A stretch of DNA of 64,000 nucleotides from Mycetohabitans endofungorum. Lineage in GTDB: Bacteria; Pseudomonadota; Gammaproteobacteria; Burkholderiales; Burkholderiaceae. A program made the position numbers and the translations under genes. The stretch lies in the NCBI RefSeq assembly GCF_037477895.1, contig NZ_CP132744.1:992001-1056000 (forward strand). Reading direction: 5' to 3'. This document shows, piece after piece, positions 18,710 to 27,685 of the stretch. Under the pieces are notes generated by a model. It had not been told where the DNA came from and ran no database searches. It worked only from the letters and a program-made list of their open reading frames with translations. How positions within the stretch are numbered: the stretch's first letter is position 1; the number at the start of each line of letters is the position of its first letter.

Positions 18710-20440
18710 TCACCATTGAAAACCGCCTGCTGCGACCATTCCAACGTAGCCACGGCCGTTCGCGTTTGCGGCAACTTTCAATACCCAGCGGTTATTCGGC
18801 GTCACGTGCGATATGCCAAGCGCCACACCGTACTGGCCGCGATAAGTCGCACCGGCGAACGTCATCAGGCTCTTGCCGGGCAAGGTTGGCTGTGGCAGCC
18901 CCGCTACCGCCATCGCTGCTGCGGTGCCCGCCGATGCGTTACGGTCCACCTGGGCTAGCGCCTCATCCATTTGCGCCTTGTTCACTGCGTCGGTGGGCTG
19001 CGTGCCGCGTGCGACGTCCGTAATCCTGCGTTCATGGCCGGGCTCGCCGACCGAGACGCGGGTGTCGTCGACGTGGATATCCAGTTGTTCGGCCAGAAGC
19101 GAGGGTAGGTCAGCCCCAATAAATTCGCGCAGCCGCCCTTGTGCGGCGCCGTGCCCGCATTCGCCGGGTTGGTCGCAGGAGAGGGTATCATCGTGAGCCG
19201 ACGCCACATTGTCTGCTAGCATAGGCCCGGCATGGCCGCTGCTATGCCGGAGCGCCCGCCAAGCGGCACGGAGATCGTCGGCGGTCATCGGTTCGACGAC
19301 CCCGCGTGGGTCCGCTGACGCAACTTCGGCTCGGCCGCCTGGGTCCGCTGACACAACTTTGGCATGGCCGCCTGGGTCCGCGGGAGTACGCTCGAAGGGC
19401 CCGTCTTGGTTCACCAGCGCAACTTCGGCATGCCGGCCTTCGTCTGCCGGCGCAGGTTCAGTATGGCGGCTTTTGTCTGCCAGCACAAGCGCCGGTTGGC
19501 TGTCGGTGTTCGTCAGCTGGGGCCCCGGACGCACTTCATTGTCCGCCAGCATGGGCTGCAAAGACCCACCGTCATTCGCGTTAGCCAACTCTGCTTGCAG
19601 CGATACCGTGGTGGATGATTCTGTAACGACCGTGTCTTTTGAGTTTTTGTACCGATTGCCCGAGTTGTCCTTTGCGCTTCTGTTTTTTTTTGTTTGTCCT
19701 TCTAGTTGATCTACCCTGTTTCCCAGTATTGCTAACTCATTTTTTATTGTTTCCTTGTGCTCCGTCAATTGGTTTTTTGTCGTCAATGCGAGTTCGTTTA
19801 TGGTCTCTGTAATTTTTCCGTAATGCCTATATGATTGATCTCGGATATCTTTTATTTGATCCTGAGTTGTTGTGTTTGCATTATTTAGCTTATTGATAAG
19901 TGATTTATTGTTGTGTGCTATCTGCTTCACGGCGCTATTAAGTTCGGATATATTTTGGTTTAGAGATATTTTTAAATTCGCTTGTTCATTAGAATTTCTA
20001 GTTAACTTTTGACTAAGGTTGCCGATTTTGTGATTAATATTATTTAATTGATCTTCCGTTGTTAAGCTGATACGATCTATTTTTTGATTTATTGCTGTAT
20101 TTTCTGTGGCGATCTGATTTGTAAATTTTAAATAAGCGCTATGGGTGTCTATCTTTAGTTTATCCAATTTTTCTTTCGTTTTTGAATGGTCAACGTCTAA
20201 TCTAATTAGCGCCGATTCAAAGGGCGCTAGTTTGCTTTTTGTGATATCTGTTATGATGCTTTCTAGGGCTAATTCTTCATAGCTTTGGTTGGATGCAGTG
20301 GCGTCATTGATAAATGACAGGGCTAAAACTACGCTGAATGCAGATAATTTTCTGGATATTTTTGGAATAACGAAGTCCGAGCGTCGGTAGAGTGGAGTGG
20401 TATAGCCCGTGATTTGTCGCGAATAATCAAATGCGGTCAT
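18710..20440 (-). CDS. Trimeric autotransporter adhesin-like protein (YadA anchor)
   Basis: A 576-residue protein ending in a YadA-type membrane anchor: the left-handed helical segment DAVNKAQMDEALAQ (484-497) followed by strands containing SLMTFAGATYRGQYGVALG and terminal GGFQW. Residues 28-50 form an extended signal peptide (SRKLSAFSVVLALSFINDATAS). Residues ~55-250 are a Lys/Asn/Gln/Ile-rich coiled-coil stalk, AT-rich at DNA level and unlike the rest of the window. Residues 287-418 consist of 11-residue repeats. No globular head domain is recognisable, so it may act as a short stalk-like adhesin. AAAGG lies 7 bp before the ATG. It would assemble as trimers in the outer membrane. The binding partner is unknown; acquisition or recombination of the N-terminal half is likely. 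Confidence 0.85.
   Translation of the reverse strand: MTAFDYSRQITGYTTPLYRRSDFVIPKISRKLSAFSVVLALSFINDATASNQSYEELALESIITDITKSKLAPFESALIRLDVDHSKTKEKLDKLKIDTHSAYLKFTNQIATENTAINQKIDRISLTTEDQLNNINHKIGNLSQKLTRNSNEQANLKISLNQNISELNSAVKQIAHNNKSLINKLNNANTTTQDQIKDIRDQSYRHYGKITETINELALTTKNQLTEHKETIKNELAILGNRVDQLEGQTKKNRSAKDNSGNRYKNSKDTVVTESSTTVSLQAELANANDGGSLQPMLADNEVRPGPQLTNTDSQPALVLADKSRHTEPAPADEGRHAEVALVNQDGPFERTPADPGGHAKVVSADPGGRAEVASADPRGVVEPMTADDLRAAWRALRHSSGHAGPMLADNVASAHDDTLSCDQPGECGHGAAQGRLREFIGADLPSLLAEQLDIHVDDTRVSVGEPGHERRITDVARGTQPTDAVNKAQMDEALAQVDRNASAGTAAAMAVAGLPQPTLPGKSLMTFAGATYRGQYGVALGISHVTPNNRWVLKVAANANGRGYVGMVAAGGFQW
19187..19582 (-). repeat. 33-bp tandem repeat (about 12 degenerate units) in the adhesin gene
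   Basis: Twelve consecutive 33-bp units encode 11-residue repeats of the pattern xADxGGRAEVA (residues 287-418). The best-preserved neighbours are the units coding SADPGGRAEVA, PADPGGHAKVV and PADEGRHAEVA; the LADN element recurs exactly ten units apart (residues 298 and 408). The repeats stay in frame, so unit gain or loss would change stalk length without breaking the gene. Confidence 0.9.
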
Positions 20441-20978
20441 TTTAAACCTTTGGTTGGCATTGAGTCAAAAAATGAAAATTCGGGAAAATGTACGCGGCAA
20501 TACCGGGGAATGCAATCGAGCCGAACTATTCGTGCGGAATAAAAAAGGGGTATGGCGGCTAAAAATAGTTTGAACCGTTAACCATTGGCAATGGGAGAGT
20601 CAAATGAATAATGGCCCTGGGGCGATCCCGTTGCGCAAAACTTCAGGTCAGGTATTAGGCCAAAAAAACTGGAATTTCGTCGGCCTGCTGAAGCAACAGC
20701 TCGTGTCGCCTGAAGGCAGGCGCCGTGCTCCAGTTTGAAGCCGCGCGTGTGATGGCTTGGGCCGCGAGATGGACATGAGCCGGAAGCGATGGCGGGTGCT
20801 CAGCATGCGCGAATCAACACGATCGCGCGTGTCCTGGGTGCGTCAGGCCAGCAGGTGGCCATCGGATCCGGCTATTGCGCATGTAGCGGCCAAAGGGCAC
20901 CGTTGTGTGGCAAACTTCACTGTTACCTGCGGCGGTGTCCAGCAGCGGGATCAGTCAGCGTGGATACAAAGGATTGAT
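20441..20978. other. intergenic region between adhesin and lolC
   Basis: A 538-bp gap between divergent genes. The part nearest the adhesin (to about 20580) is AT-rich and should hold its promoter, though no clear -35/-10 pair is visible. A possible 44-codon reading frame lies at 20604-20738. The remainder to the lolC start contains no other recognisable element, and the longer upstream frame joined to lolC has no conservation. Confidence 0.5.
20604..20738 (+). CDS. Possible small protein, 44 residues, unknown
   Basis: An ATG preceded at good spacing by GGGAG opens a frame encoding 44 residues, beginning MNNGPGAIPLRKTSG and ending with the basic tail SPEGRRRAPV. It has no signal peptide or membrane segment and I do not recognise the family. 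The translation start looks real, but so short a frame can occur by chance. It is divergent from the adhesin gene and 240 bp before lolC. Confidence 0.35.
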   Translation: MNNGPGAIPLRKTSGQVLGQKNWNFVGLLKQQLVSPEGRRRAPV

Positions 20979-22232
20979 TTGAAGCTCCCTTACGAATGGC
21001 AAATCGGCTTGCGCTATACGCGTACTGGCAAACGTTCTTCCGGCAACGGGTTTATTTCGTTCATTTCGCTGATTTCAATGTCGGGCATCGCGCTCGGCGT
21101 CGCGGCGCTGATTGTCGTGCTGTCGGTGATGAACGGCTTTCAGAAGGAAGTGCGTGACCGGATGCTGTCGGTGCTGGCGCACATCGAGATCTTCTCGCCA
21201 ACCGGCTCGATGCCAAACTGGCAATTGACTGCCGACGAGGCGCGCGAAAATCCGGCGGTGGTCGGCGCGGCCCCGTACGTCGACGCGCAGGCGCTGCTCA
21301 CACGGCAAAGTGCGGTCAACGGCGTCGCGTTGCGCGGCATCGACCCGGCGCTGGAGCCGCAGGTATCCGACATCGGTGCTGAGATGAAGGCGGGCCGGCT
21401 AGCCGATCTGCAGCCGGGATCGTTCGGCATTGTGCTCGGCGTTGATCTGGCAAGTGCGATGGGCGTGAGCGTTGGCGACAAGGTCACGTTGGTGGCTCCG
21501 GAGGGCACCATCACGCCGGCCGGCATGCTGCCGAGGCTCAAACAGTTCACGGTCGTCGGCGTGTTCGAGTCCGGTCATTACGAGTTCGACAGCACGCTGG
21601 CGATGGTATCGATCGCCGATGCGCAGGCGCTGTTCCGGTTGAGCGCGCCCAGCGGCGTGCGGCTCCGGATCAAGGACATGCAACGCGCGTCGGAAGTTGC
21701 GCGACAACTCGCACAATCATTGTCCGGTGACCTGTATATCCGCGACTGGACGCAGCAGAACAAGACATGGTTTTCGGCGGTACAGATCGAGAAACGGATG
21801 ATGTTCATCATCCTGACGCTGATCATTGCGGTCGCTGCCTTCAACCTCGTCTCCTCGCTGGTGATGACGGTCACTGACAAACAGGCCGATATCGCGATCC
21901 TGCGCACGCTTGGCGCGCAGCCGCGCTCGATCATGAAGATTTTTGTGATTCAGGGCGTGACCATCGGCTTCGTGGGCACCGGCCTCGGCATTGCGCTCGG
22001 CTGCGCCCTCGCCGTCAGTATCCCGTGGCTGGTACCGTTGATCGAGCGTGTGTTGGGCTTCCAATTCCTGCCGCCGTCGATCTACTTCATCAGCGAACTG
22101 CCCAGCGACTTGATCGCGGCTGACGTGGTGAAGATTGGCGCGATTGCGTTCGCGCTGTCTGCGCTTGCGACACTGTATCCGAGCTGGCGGGGGGCGCGCG
22201 TGCGTCCGGCTGAGGCATTGCGCTATGAGTAA
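20979..22232 (+). CDS. lolC: Lipoprotein-releasing ABC transporter permease LolC/E
   Basis: A 417-residue inner-membrane permease that, with LolD, extracts outer-membrane lipoproteins to LolA. The TTG start at 20979 is chosen because AAAGGA precedes it by 5 nt and it yields the family N-terminus (M/L)[14 protein letters not shown]. One transmembrane helix ([21 protein letters not shown] region) precedes a large periplasmic domain (about 60-260). Three more helices follow ([20 protein letters not shown]; a Val/Ile/Gly-rich one after IMKIFVIQG; the last before [18 protein letters not shown]). Betaproteobacteria often have one permease for both LolC and LolE roles. Its stop overlaps the lolD start by 8 bp. 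Confidence 0.94.
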   Translation: MKLPYEWQIGLRYTRTGKRSSGNGFISFISLISMSGIALGVAALIVVLSVMNGFQKEVRDRMLSVLAHIEIFSPTGSMPNWQLTADEARENPAVVGAAPYVDAQALLTRQSAVNGVALRGIDPALEPQVSDIGAEMKAGRLADLQPGSFGIVLGVDLASAMGVSVGDKVTLVAPEGTITPAGMLPRLKQFTVVGVFESGHYEFDSTLAMVSIADAQALFRLSAPSGVRLRIKDMQRASEVARQLAQSLSGDLYIRDWTQQNKTWFSAVQIEKRMMFIILTLIIAVAAFNLVSSLVMTVTDKQADIAILRTLGAQPRSIMKIFVIQGVTIGFVGTGLGIALGCALAVSIPWLVPLIERVLGFQFLPPSIYFISELPSDLIAADVVKIGAIAFALSALATLYPSWRGARVRPAEALRYE

Positions 22233-22962
22233 AACAATGAACGAGCAGCAAATCGTGCTGGCCGCGACTGGCCTATCGAAGACCTTTGTGCAGGGCGGCC
22301 AGCCGGTGCCGGTGCTGGCCGACGCGCAACTGCACGTGTATCGTGGCGAGAAGCTGGCCATTGTCGGCGCGTCTGGGTCCGGCAAGAGTACATTGCTGCA
22401 TCTGTTGGGGGGGCTCGACGAGCCCAGTGCGGGGCATGTCGCGCTATTGGGCCGACCGTTCTCGCACTTGGCGGAGCGTGAGCGCAACGATTTGCGCAAT
22501 TGCGCCCTGGGTTTCGTCTATCAGTTCCACCATCTGCTGCCCGAATTTACCGCGCTGGACAACGTCGCGATGCCGCTGCAGATCCGCCGGATGCCGATCG
22601 AGGGCGCGCGTCGCGAGGCGTTGGCCACGCTGGAGCGCGTCGGCGTCGCGCATCGCGCGAAACACCGGCCAGCAGAGCTTTCCGGGGGCGAGCGGCAGCG
22701 CGTGGCGATCGCGCGCGCGCTGGTGACGCGGCCCGCCTGCGTACTGGCGGACGAGCCGACCGGCAACCTCGATGGCCATACTGCGGAAACGGTGTTTCAG
22801 CTGATGTTGGAATTGTCACAGACGTTCGAGACGAGCTTCGTGATCGTCACGCACGACATCGAGCTGGCCGCGCGCTGCGACCGGGTGTTGCGCCTGCGAG
22901 ATGGTGTGCTGCACGATGAAACAACGGTGGCGCGCGCCGCGCTTGCCAAGACGATAGTCTGA
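22225..22962 (+). CDS. lolD: Lipoprotein-releasing ABC transporter ATPase LolD
   Basis: A 245-residue ATPase with Walker [10 protein letters not shown] (48-56), Q-loop at [17 protein letters not shown], signature LSGGE (152-156) and Walker [13 protein letters not shown] (Asp176-Glu177), plus the H-loop THDIELA. The phrase [19 protein letters not shown] is characteristic of LolD. The ATG lies inside the end of lolC, so the two are translationally coupled. It powers lipoprotein release from the inner membrane. Confidence 0.96.
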   Translation: MSKTMNEQQIVLAATGLSKTFVQGGQPVPVLADAQLHVYRGEKLAIVGASGSGKSTLLHLLGGLDEPSAGHVALLGRPFSHLAERERNDLRNCALGFVYQFHHLLPEFTALDNVAMPLQIRRMPIEGARREALATLERVGVAHRAKHRPAELSGGERQRVAIARALVTRPACVLADEPTGNLDGHTAETVFQLMLELSQTFETSFVIVTHDIELAARCDRVLRLRDGVLHDETTVARAALAKTIV

Positions 22963-23014
22963 CGACGGCTCGGTTTGTGCAGTGTCGCACCGGCGTGGGC
23001 AGCGAGGAACCCTG

Positions 23015-23803
23015 ATGTGGATCGATACCCATTGTCATTTGGATGCATCCGAATTCGATGCGGACCGGGCTGCCGTGGCGTCAGCAGCGCGCGATGCGCA
23101 AGTGTCGCGCATTGTGATTCCAGCGATCGCCCGTTTCAACTTCTCGGCGGTGCGCGAGTTAGCCCATTGCGTGAACGGGGGCGCCTATGCACTGGGCATC
23201 CACCCCCTGTACGCGCCGGCCACGCAGGACGAAGATCTTGCGGTGCTGCGCAGTGAGATCCACGCCAGCCTAGATGATCCGCGCTTTGTTGGCATCGGCG
23301 AAATCGGTCTGGATTTCTTCGTGCCGGGGCTGGATGCGGTCCGTCAGCGCGAGATCTATACGGCACAGTTGAAGATGGCGCGCGACTTCGACTTGCCGGT
23401 GATCTGCCACGTGCGCAAGTCGCAGGACTCGGTGATCGCCGAGTTGCGACGCTTCAACGTCGTGCGGGGTATCGCGCACGCATTCAATGGCAGCTTTCAG
23501 CAGGCCGATGCGTATATCGCACAAGGCTTCAAGCTCGGTTTTGGCGGCAACGTGACGTTTGAGCGTGCCCGACGCATCCGCCAGCTCGCGGCGCAATTGC
23601 CGCTCGATGCGCTGGTCATGGAGACCGACGCGCCAGATATTGCGCCGGAGTGGATTAACAAGAGGCGCAACACGCCCGACCAAGTGCCACGCATTGCGGC
23701 GGTGATTGCGGCCATGCGTTCACTGACGTTGCCGCAACTGGCCCTCTGTACAACGGCCAACGCGCATGCCGCGTTGCCGCGGCTCGCCCTCGCACAGCGA
23801 TAA
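23015..23803 (+). CDS. TatD family metal-dependent hydrolase
   Basis: A 262-residue TIM-barrel hydrolase. Metal ligands are His6 and His8 in DTHCHLD, Glu in IGEIGLDFF, His in VICHVRKS, His in IAHAFNGS and Asp in METDAPDI. The ATG at 23015 follows AGCGAGGAA. TatD-like enzymes act as DNases or 3'-5' exonucleases in DNA repair; the exact substrate of this branch is not settled. It lies downstream of lolCD and before comEC. Confidence 0.92.
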   Translation: MWIDTHCHLDASEFDADRAAVASAARDAQVSRIVIPAIARFNFSAVRELAHCVNGGAYALGIHPLYAPATQDEDLAVLRSEIHASLDDPRFVGIGEIGLDFFVPGLDAVRQREIYTAQLKMARDFDLPVICHVRKSQDSVIAELRRFNVVRGIAHAFNGSFQQADAYIAQGFKLGFGGNVTFERARRIRQLAAQLPLDALVMETDAPDIAPEWINKRRNTPDQVPRIAAVIAAMRSLTLPQLALCTTANAHAALPRLALAQR

Positions 23804-23889
23804 TCGAATTTTGCATTCAGGCTGTATTCAGGCGTTCCGGATGGTTGTCGCTACGCAATCCGTCGCGCACGAACGCCCGGCCGAGGGGG

Positions 23890-26547
23890 ATGATGCTTGC
23901 ACGATTATGCGCGTTCGTCGTGGGCACTGGTGTGTTGCAGTGGCAGCCCAGTTTGCCGGACGTTGCCGGTTGGTTCGCCTGGGGTGCGGCAGTGCTCGCC
24001 GTCGCCGGGGTAGCATGTATCACGTATCGTGCGCGGGCAGCGGGGCGTGCCAGTTGTCACAAGTCGTGGCTGATGCGGGCGGCGAGCATCGGGTGCGCGG
24101 CACTGCTCGGCTTTGGCTACGCGGCGTGGCGCGCGCATAGCGCGCTGTCAGATGCTTTGCCGCCGCAGTGGGAGGGGCGCGATGTGACCCTGACCGGCAC
24201 GGTGCGTGGCTTGCCGTCGCGCGATGCGCGCGGGCTTCGCTTTTTGTTTGACGTTGAGTCAACCTCGCCCCGGATCGAGCGGTTTCCCCGCACCGTCCAG
24301 TTGAGCTGGCTTGCCGCGTTCGGCCGGCAACCGTCGGCGACGCTTGTGCCGGGCGGGCGCCATACGCTCGTTGCGAGACTCAAGCGGGTGCATGGCAATG
24401 GCAATTTCGGATTGCCAGACACCGATGTGCGGCAACTGGCGCGCGGCGTGCGTGCGCTGGGCTACGTGCGCCACCTGCGGACCGATTCGCACTGGCAATC
24501 GGTGGCGTCTCCCGGCTCGCCACACACGCCTGATATTGAGCGGGGCCCCGGTATCCGGGCGATGCTCAACGCTGTGGATCGTCGGCGTGCGTCCATTCGC
24601 GCGCGGATCGAGCAGGTCTTGTCCGAGTCTGCCCAAACGGGGACGGGCAGCGGCAGCGGCGAGCCCGCGGGTTCACATGCCGGGATCGTGATTGCGCTGG
24701 CGATCGGCGTACAGGATGCGATTACGGAGCCGGACTGGGAGCGACTGCGCCGTACCGGCACTAATCATCTGATGGCCATATCGGGCTTGCATATCGGCTC
24801 GGTTGCGGCGTTGGCTGCCACGATCATTGCCCTGGCCTGGCGCCGCGGTTTCGGCGTTGTGCCGGCGTTGCCGCTGCACGTGCCGGTTCCTATCGCATGT
24901 TGTGTTGGTGCGATGCTCGCCGGTGCCGGTTATGCCGCCCTCGCCGGGCTGGGCATTCCCGCTCAGCGCACGGTTGCCATGCTGTCGATCGCGACGCTTG
25001 CCTATGCGAGCGGGCGGCGCGTTGACCCGTTGCTGGTCCTCGCGTGGGCGCTCGTGATCGTGGTGTTGGTCGATCCGTGGGCAACGTTGTCGGCGAGCAC
25101 GGCGCTATCGTTCGGTGCGGTCGCGGCCATCGTGGTGGCGTTGCGCTGCGCGGGCTGCCATCCGCCGCAGCGAGACGACGAACCGGACTGGCCGTCACTC
25201 GATCCGGCCGATACGTTGCCGCAGGCCAGCACGGGCAGGCCGGGCGAGCGGCCTGCTGTTATGCCTGGCCCACATCCGGCTAAGGCCTTAGGCGTGCTCG
25301 CGGCTCGCACGCGCGCCGCGGTGCGTGGGGTACCAGCACGGCTGGCGTCGGCCATGCGCGTGCAATGGGCGGTGACGCTCGGTCTTGCGCCGTTGACGGT
25401 CGTCTGGTTCTCGCAGATTCCGGCACTCGGTCCGGTGGCCAATGCTATCGCGATTCCGTGGGTCAGTACGCTGGTCGTGCCAGCCGTGCTGCTCGCCATT
25501 GCGATCCCGGCGCCATGGGACGCGCTGCTATTGCAATTGGCGCACCGCCTGGTGCAGTGGCTGTTTGCCATACTGGATGCGCTGGCTTCGCCCACGTGGG
25601 GCGTGTGGCACTTGCCGGCGCCCGAGCCGGCCGCGCTGCTGCTCGCGCTCGTCGGCGCGGCTTGGATGCTAGGGCCACGGGGTTGGCCATTGCGCGCGGC
25701 CGCGCCCATCCTGTGGCTGCCATTGCTGTGGCCGGCACCGCGGGCGCCACTCGCTGACGGTTTTCGCGTCACAGCGCTCGATATTGGGCAGGGCACCGCC
25801 GTGCTGGTCGAGACCGCGCGGCGACGACTGCTGTTCGATGCCGGTCCGGGCCCGGAGGCGGGCAATGCGGGGCAGCGTATCGTCGTGCCGTTCCTGCGCG
25901 CGCATGATGTGAACGCATTGGACATGCTGGTTGTCAGTCATCGTGATGTCGACCACGCGGGCGGCGTGCCTGCGGTGTTGACCGACATGCCGATCGCGCA
26001 GATGCAGGCCTCGTTGCCGCCCGCTCATCCGTTGTGGGCGCGTGCCACCGCGTGCGGCGCAATCACGCGGGCGTGCTGTGCCGGGGAGCGATGGCGATGG
26101 GACGGCGTGACGTTCGAATTCCTGTGGCCGACGGGTGCGGCAGATCCACGCAAGCCGAATGCAACAGCATGCGTGCTGCGCGTCTCGAATGCGCTTGGCG
26201 CAGTGTTGATCGCATCAGATATCGAACGGGCCGCCGAGCGGGCGCTGGTTGAACGGCATGGGCCGGCATTGAGCAGTGACGTGCTGATCGTGCCGCACCA
26301 TGGCAGCAAGACGTCATCGACGGATGCGTTTCTCGATTCGGTACGGCCGCGTATGGCGGTATTTCAGGTAGGTTACCGCAATCGCTTTGGTCATCCACAC
26401 CCGCTGGTCGCCGCGCGTTATCGTGTGCGCGGCGTCGATATGCTGCGCAGCGATAACGATGGCGCGGTGCGTATCGACAGCGGGGTGTCTGGCTGGGTGG
26501 TCGATGCATATCGCCGCTCACGCAGGCGCTATTGGACCGGGCGCTGA
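23890..26547 (+). CDS. comEC: DNA internalization competence protein ComEC/Rec2
   Basis: About 885 residues with the full ComEC layout. There are N-terminal membrane helices and an OB-like extracytoplasmic domain (GRDVTLTGTVRGLPSRD...). The Competence membrane domain opens with the hallmark HLMAISGLHIG, and a C-terminal metallo-beta-lactamase domain carries HRDVDHAGG and PHHGSKTSST. It forms the inner-membrane channel for single-stranded DNA during transformation. Tandem ATGs at 23890/23893 follow GAGGGGG; a TTG at 23845 is an alternative. A Gly/Pro/Arg-rich insert (about residues 425-480) separates helices of the channel domain. Intact length suggests function, but no other competence gene is in view. 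Confidence 0.94.
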   Translation: MMLARLCAFVVGTGVLQWQPSLPDVAGWFAWGAAVLAVAGVACITYRARAAGRASCHKSWLMRAASIGCAALLGFGYAAWRAHSALSDALPPQWEGRDVTLTGTVRGLPSRDARGLRFLFDVESTSPRIERFPRTVQLSWLAAFGRQPSATLVPGGRHTLVARLKRVHGNGNFGLPDTDVRQLARGVRALGYVRHLRTDSHWQSVASPGSPHTPDIERGPGIRAMLNAVDRRRASIRARIEQVLSESAQTGTGSGSGEPAGSHAGIVIALAIGVQDAITEPDWERLRRTGTNHLMAISGLHIGSVAALAATIIALAWRRGFGVVPALPLHVPVPIACCVGAMLAGAGYAALAGLGIPAQRTVAMLSIATLAYASGRRVDPLLVLAWALVIVVLVDPWATLSASTALSFGAVAAIVVALRCAGCHPPQRDDEPDWPSLDPADTLPQASTGRPGERPAVMPGPHPAKALGVLAARTRAAVRGVPARLASAMRVQWAVTLGLAPLTVVWFSQIPALGPVANAIAIPWVSTLVVPAVLLAIAIPAPWDALLLQLAHRLVQWLFAILDALASPTWGVWHLPAPEPAALLLALVGAAWMLGPRGWPLRAAAPILWLPLLWPAPRAPLADGFRVTALDIGQGTAVLVETARRRLLFDAGPGPEAGNAGQRIVVPFLRAHDVNALDMLVVSHRDVDHAGGVPAVLTDMPIAQMQASLPPAHPLWARATACGAITRACCAGERWRWDGVTFEFLWPTGAADPRKPNATACVLRVSNALGAVLIASDIERAAERALVERHGPALSSDVLIVPHHGSKTSSTDAFLDSVRPRMAVFQVGYRNRFGHPHPLVAARYRVRGVDMLRSDNDGAVRIDSGVSGWVVDAYRRSRRRYWTGR

Positions 26548-26649
26548 TCAGGGCATGGCCGCGGCGCAACGCGTGCCGATCGGCGTTGCACTAGACCCGT
26601 CGGTCGTCAACGCGTCTCGTCGGTCATCAATGCGTCCAATGGCGGGCGA

Positions 26650-27222
26650 TCAAGGCTTCCAAAAGCAACGAATGCCTGCGATGCCGTACGCTCCGTGTTG
26701 TTCGGCCCGGGGTAATGCATCCGTTGATAGGCCGCCCAGTGCATAGACGGGCAGCAGAGTCTGCGAGGCCAGCGCGAGAAAGCCATTCCATCCCAGCGGT
26801 TCGGTGTCGGGATGGCTAGCGGTCGGCAGCACGGGCGAGAGCGTGACGAAATCCACACCGATGGACTGAGCCTTTTGCAGTTCCGCGATCGTGTGGCACG
26901 ACGCTGCCACCAGTTTTCCTGCTGGCAGCGGGCGTTCCTCGCATGCCATCAGGCTTTGACTGTCCAAGTGCAGTCCGTCGACGTGCCGGTGTGCGCGGCG
27001 CGGGGCGTGGGCGTTCAACAGTAGAAGGGCGTGATGCTGTTGGCACAGGGGCATCGCTTGCTCGGCCAAGCGCATGTAATCGATGGCATTCAACTTCTTT
27101 GAGCGAAGCTGGACCAATTCGATTCCCGAGTCCAGCGTCCGCTTCAACTGTTCGAGAAATAGCACGGGATGGTCGGCATCATAGGGATCCGGCGTGATCA
27201 GATATTGTTTGGGTAGAAACAT
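26650..27222 (-). CDS. ThiE/TenI-like domain protein, probably a truncated Nudix-ThiE fusion
   Basis: A 190-residue thiamine-phosphate-synthase-like TIM barrel (KQYLITPDPYD, GIELVQLRSKKL, HVDGLHLDSQSL, VDFVTLSPVLPTASHP, VYALGGLS). In betaproteobacteria and pseudomonads this type of domain usually forms the C-terminal half of a ~310-residue Nudix (MutT-like) hydrolase. Here the frame begins exactly at the inter-domain linker. The in-frame codons upstream meet a TGA 48 bp before the ATG, while another frame carries a linker-like string ending SQILLP. No Nudix box is visible upstream. So the Nudix half is probably lost to a frameshift and deletion. It may still fold alone. True ThiE activity is unlikely. 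Confidence 0.65.
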   Translation of the reverse strand: MFLPKQYLITPDPYDADHPVLFLEQLKRTLDSGIELVQLRSKKLNAIDYMRLAEQAMPLCQQHHALLLLNAHAPRRAHRHVDGLHLDSQSLMACEERPLPAGKLVAASCHTIAELQKAQSIGVDFVTLSPVLPTASHPDTEPLGWNGFLALASQTLLPVYALGGLSTDALPRAEQHGAYGIAGIRCFWKP

Positions 27223-27449
27223 CGGGGTAAAAGTATCTGGGACATGGCATCGAAGGCCGCCGGCGGCTCACGGTTGTCTGTGGTGGCGGCATCGACAGTG
27301 CGGCGACTGCACCGCCGTTGATGCCGATAACACCCGTTGATTCGCCAACGTCCGCCAGCGCGACCATGAAACTGATAGGATGGCAAAATATCACCGGATT
27401 GACCGCCCGGACCGCTGCCGGCAATGTGCTACTTGACGGCAGCGGCTTG
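27223..27449. other. degraded region upstream of the ThiE-like gene
   Basis: No intact gene. It lies where the Nudix half of the fusion should be. Both strands have short unrelated frames. The change of apparent frame near 27230 and the IS5-like fragment that follows suggest rearrangement. Confidence 0.4.
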
Positions 27450-27530
27450 ATGGTCGCTACCGACGAATTGTGGTCACTCATTGGACCGTTGCTGCCGACG
27501 CGGGTGCTACGGAATCGCCGATCAGCCTAG
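27450..27530 (+). pseudogene. Possible IS5-type transposase N-terminal remnant
   Basis: A 26-codon stretch reads TDELWSLIGPLLPTR, resembling the opening of IS5-family transposases (pattern (L)TDxLWxxIxPLLP). It ends at a TAG after RNRRSA and nothing downstream continues the family. If correctly recognised it is a small leftover of an insertion sequence. The similarity is short, so confidence is limited. Confidence 0.4.
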
Positions 27531-27672
27531 CGATCAGTCTAAGACTCACGCCGAAACCCATCCCATCTTCGTTGTATGGGACATGATGCGCCTCGATTTG
27601 CGGCGTGCCGAGCGCTACCGGCTCTCGTGCTACCTTTGAAGCCCAGGTGTCAAAATCACGTGCTTCGATCAT
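27478..27672 (-). CDS. Small hypothetical protein downstream of vapC, possibly truncated
   Basis: 64 codons beginning MIEARDFDTWASKV and containing IEAHHVPYNEDGMGFG, 13 bp after the toxin stop and on the same strand, so it may be a third gene of the toxin-antitoxin transcript. Its last ~18 residues run antisense across the IS5-like fragment, which suggests the original 3' end was replaced. I do not recognise the family. No signal peptide or membrane segment. Confidence 0.45.
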   Translation of the reverse strand: MIEARDFDTWASKVAREPVALGTPQIEAHHVPYNEDGMGFGVSLRLIARLIGDSVAPASAATVQ

Positions 27673-27685
27673 GTTTCCAGTCCTG

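Noticed and set aside
19187..19582. CRISPR-like regular repeats
   Set aside because: The 33-bp units follow one another without spacers and are in frame inside a coding sequence; they are protein repeats, not a CRISPR array.
20441..20603. PIP box ahead of the autotransporter
   Set aside because: TTCG elements occur on the plus strand in this region, but no pair has the 15-bp spacing on either strand that I can find.
25002..25925. 307-codon open frame antisense to comEC
   Set aside because: Ser/Thr/Ala-rich composition with no family resemblance; comEC on the plus strand is well supported over the same interval.
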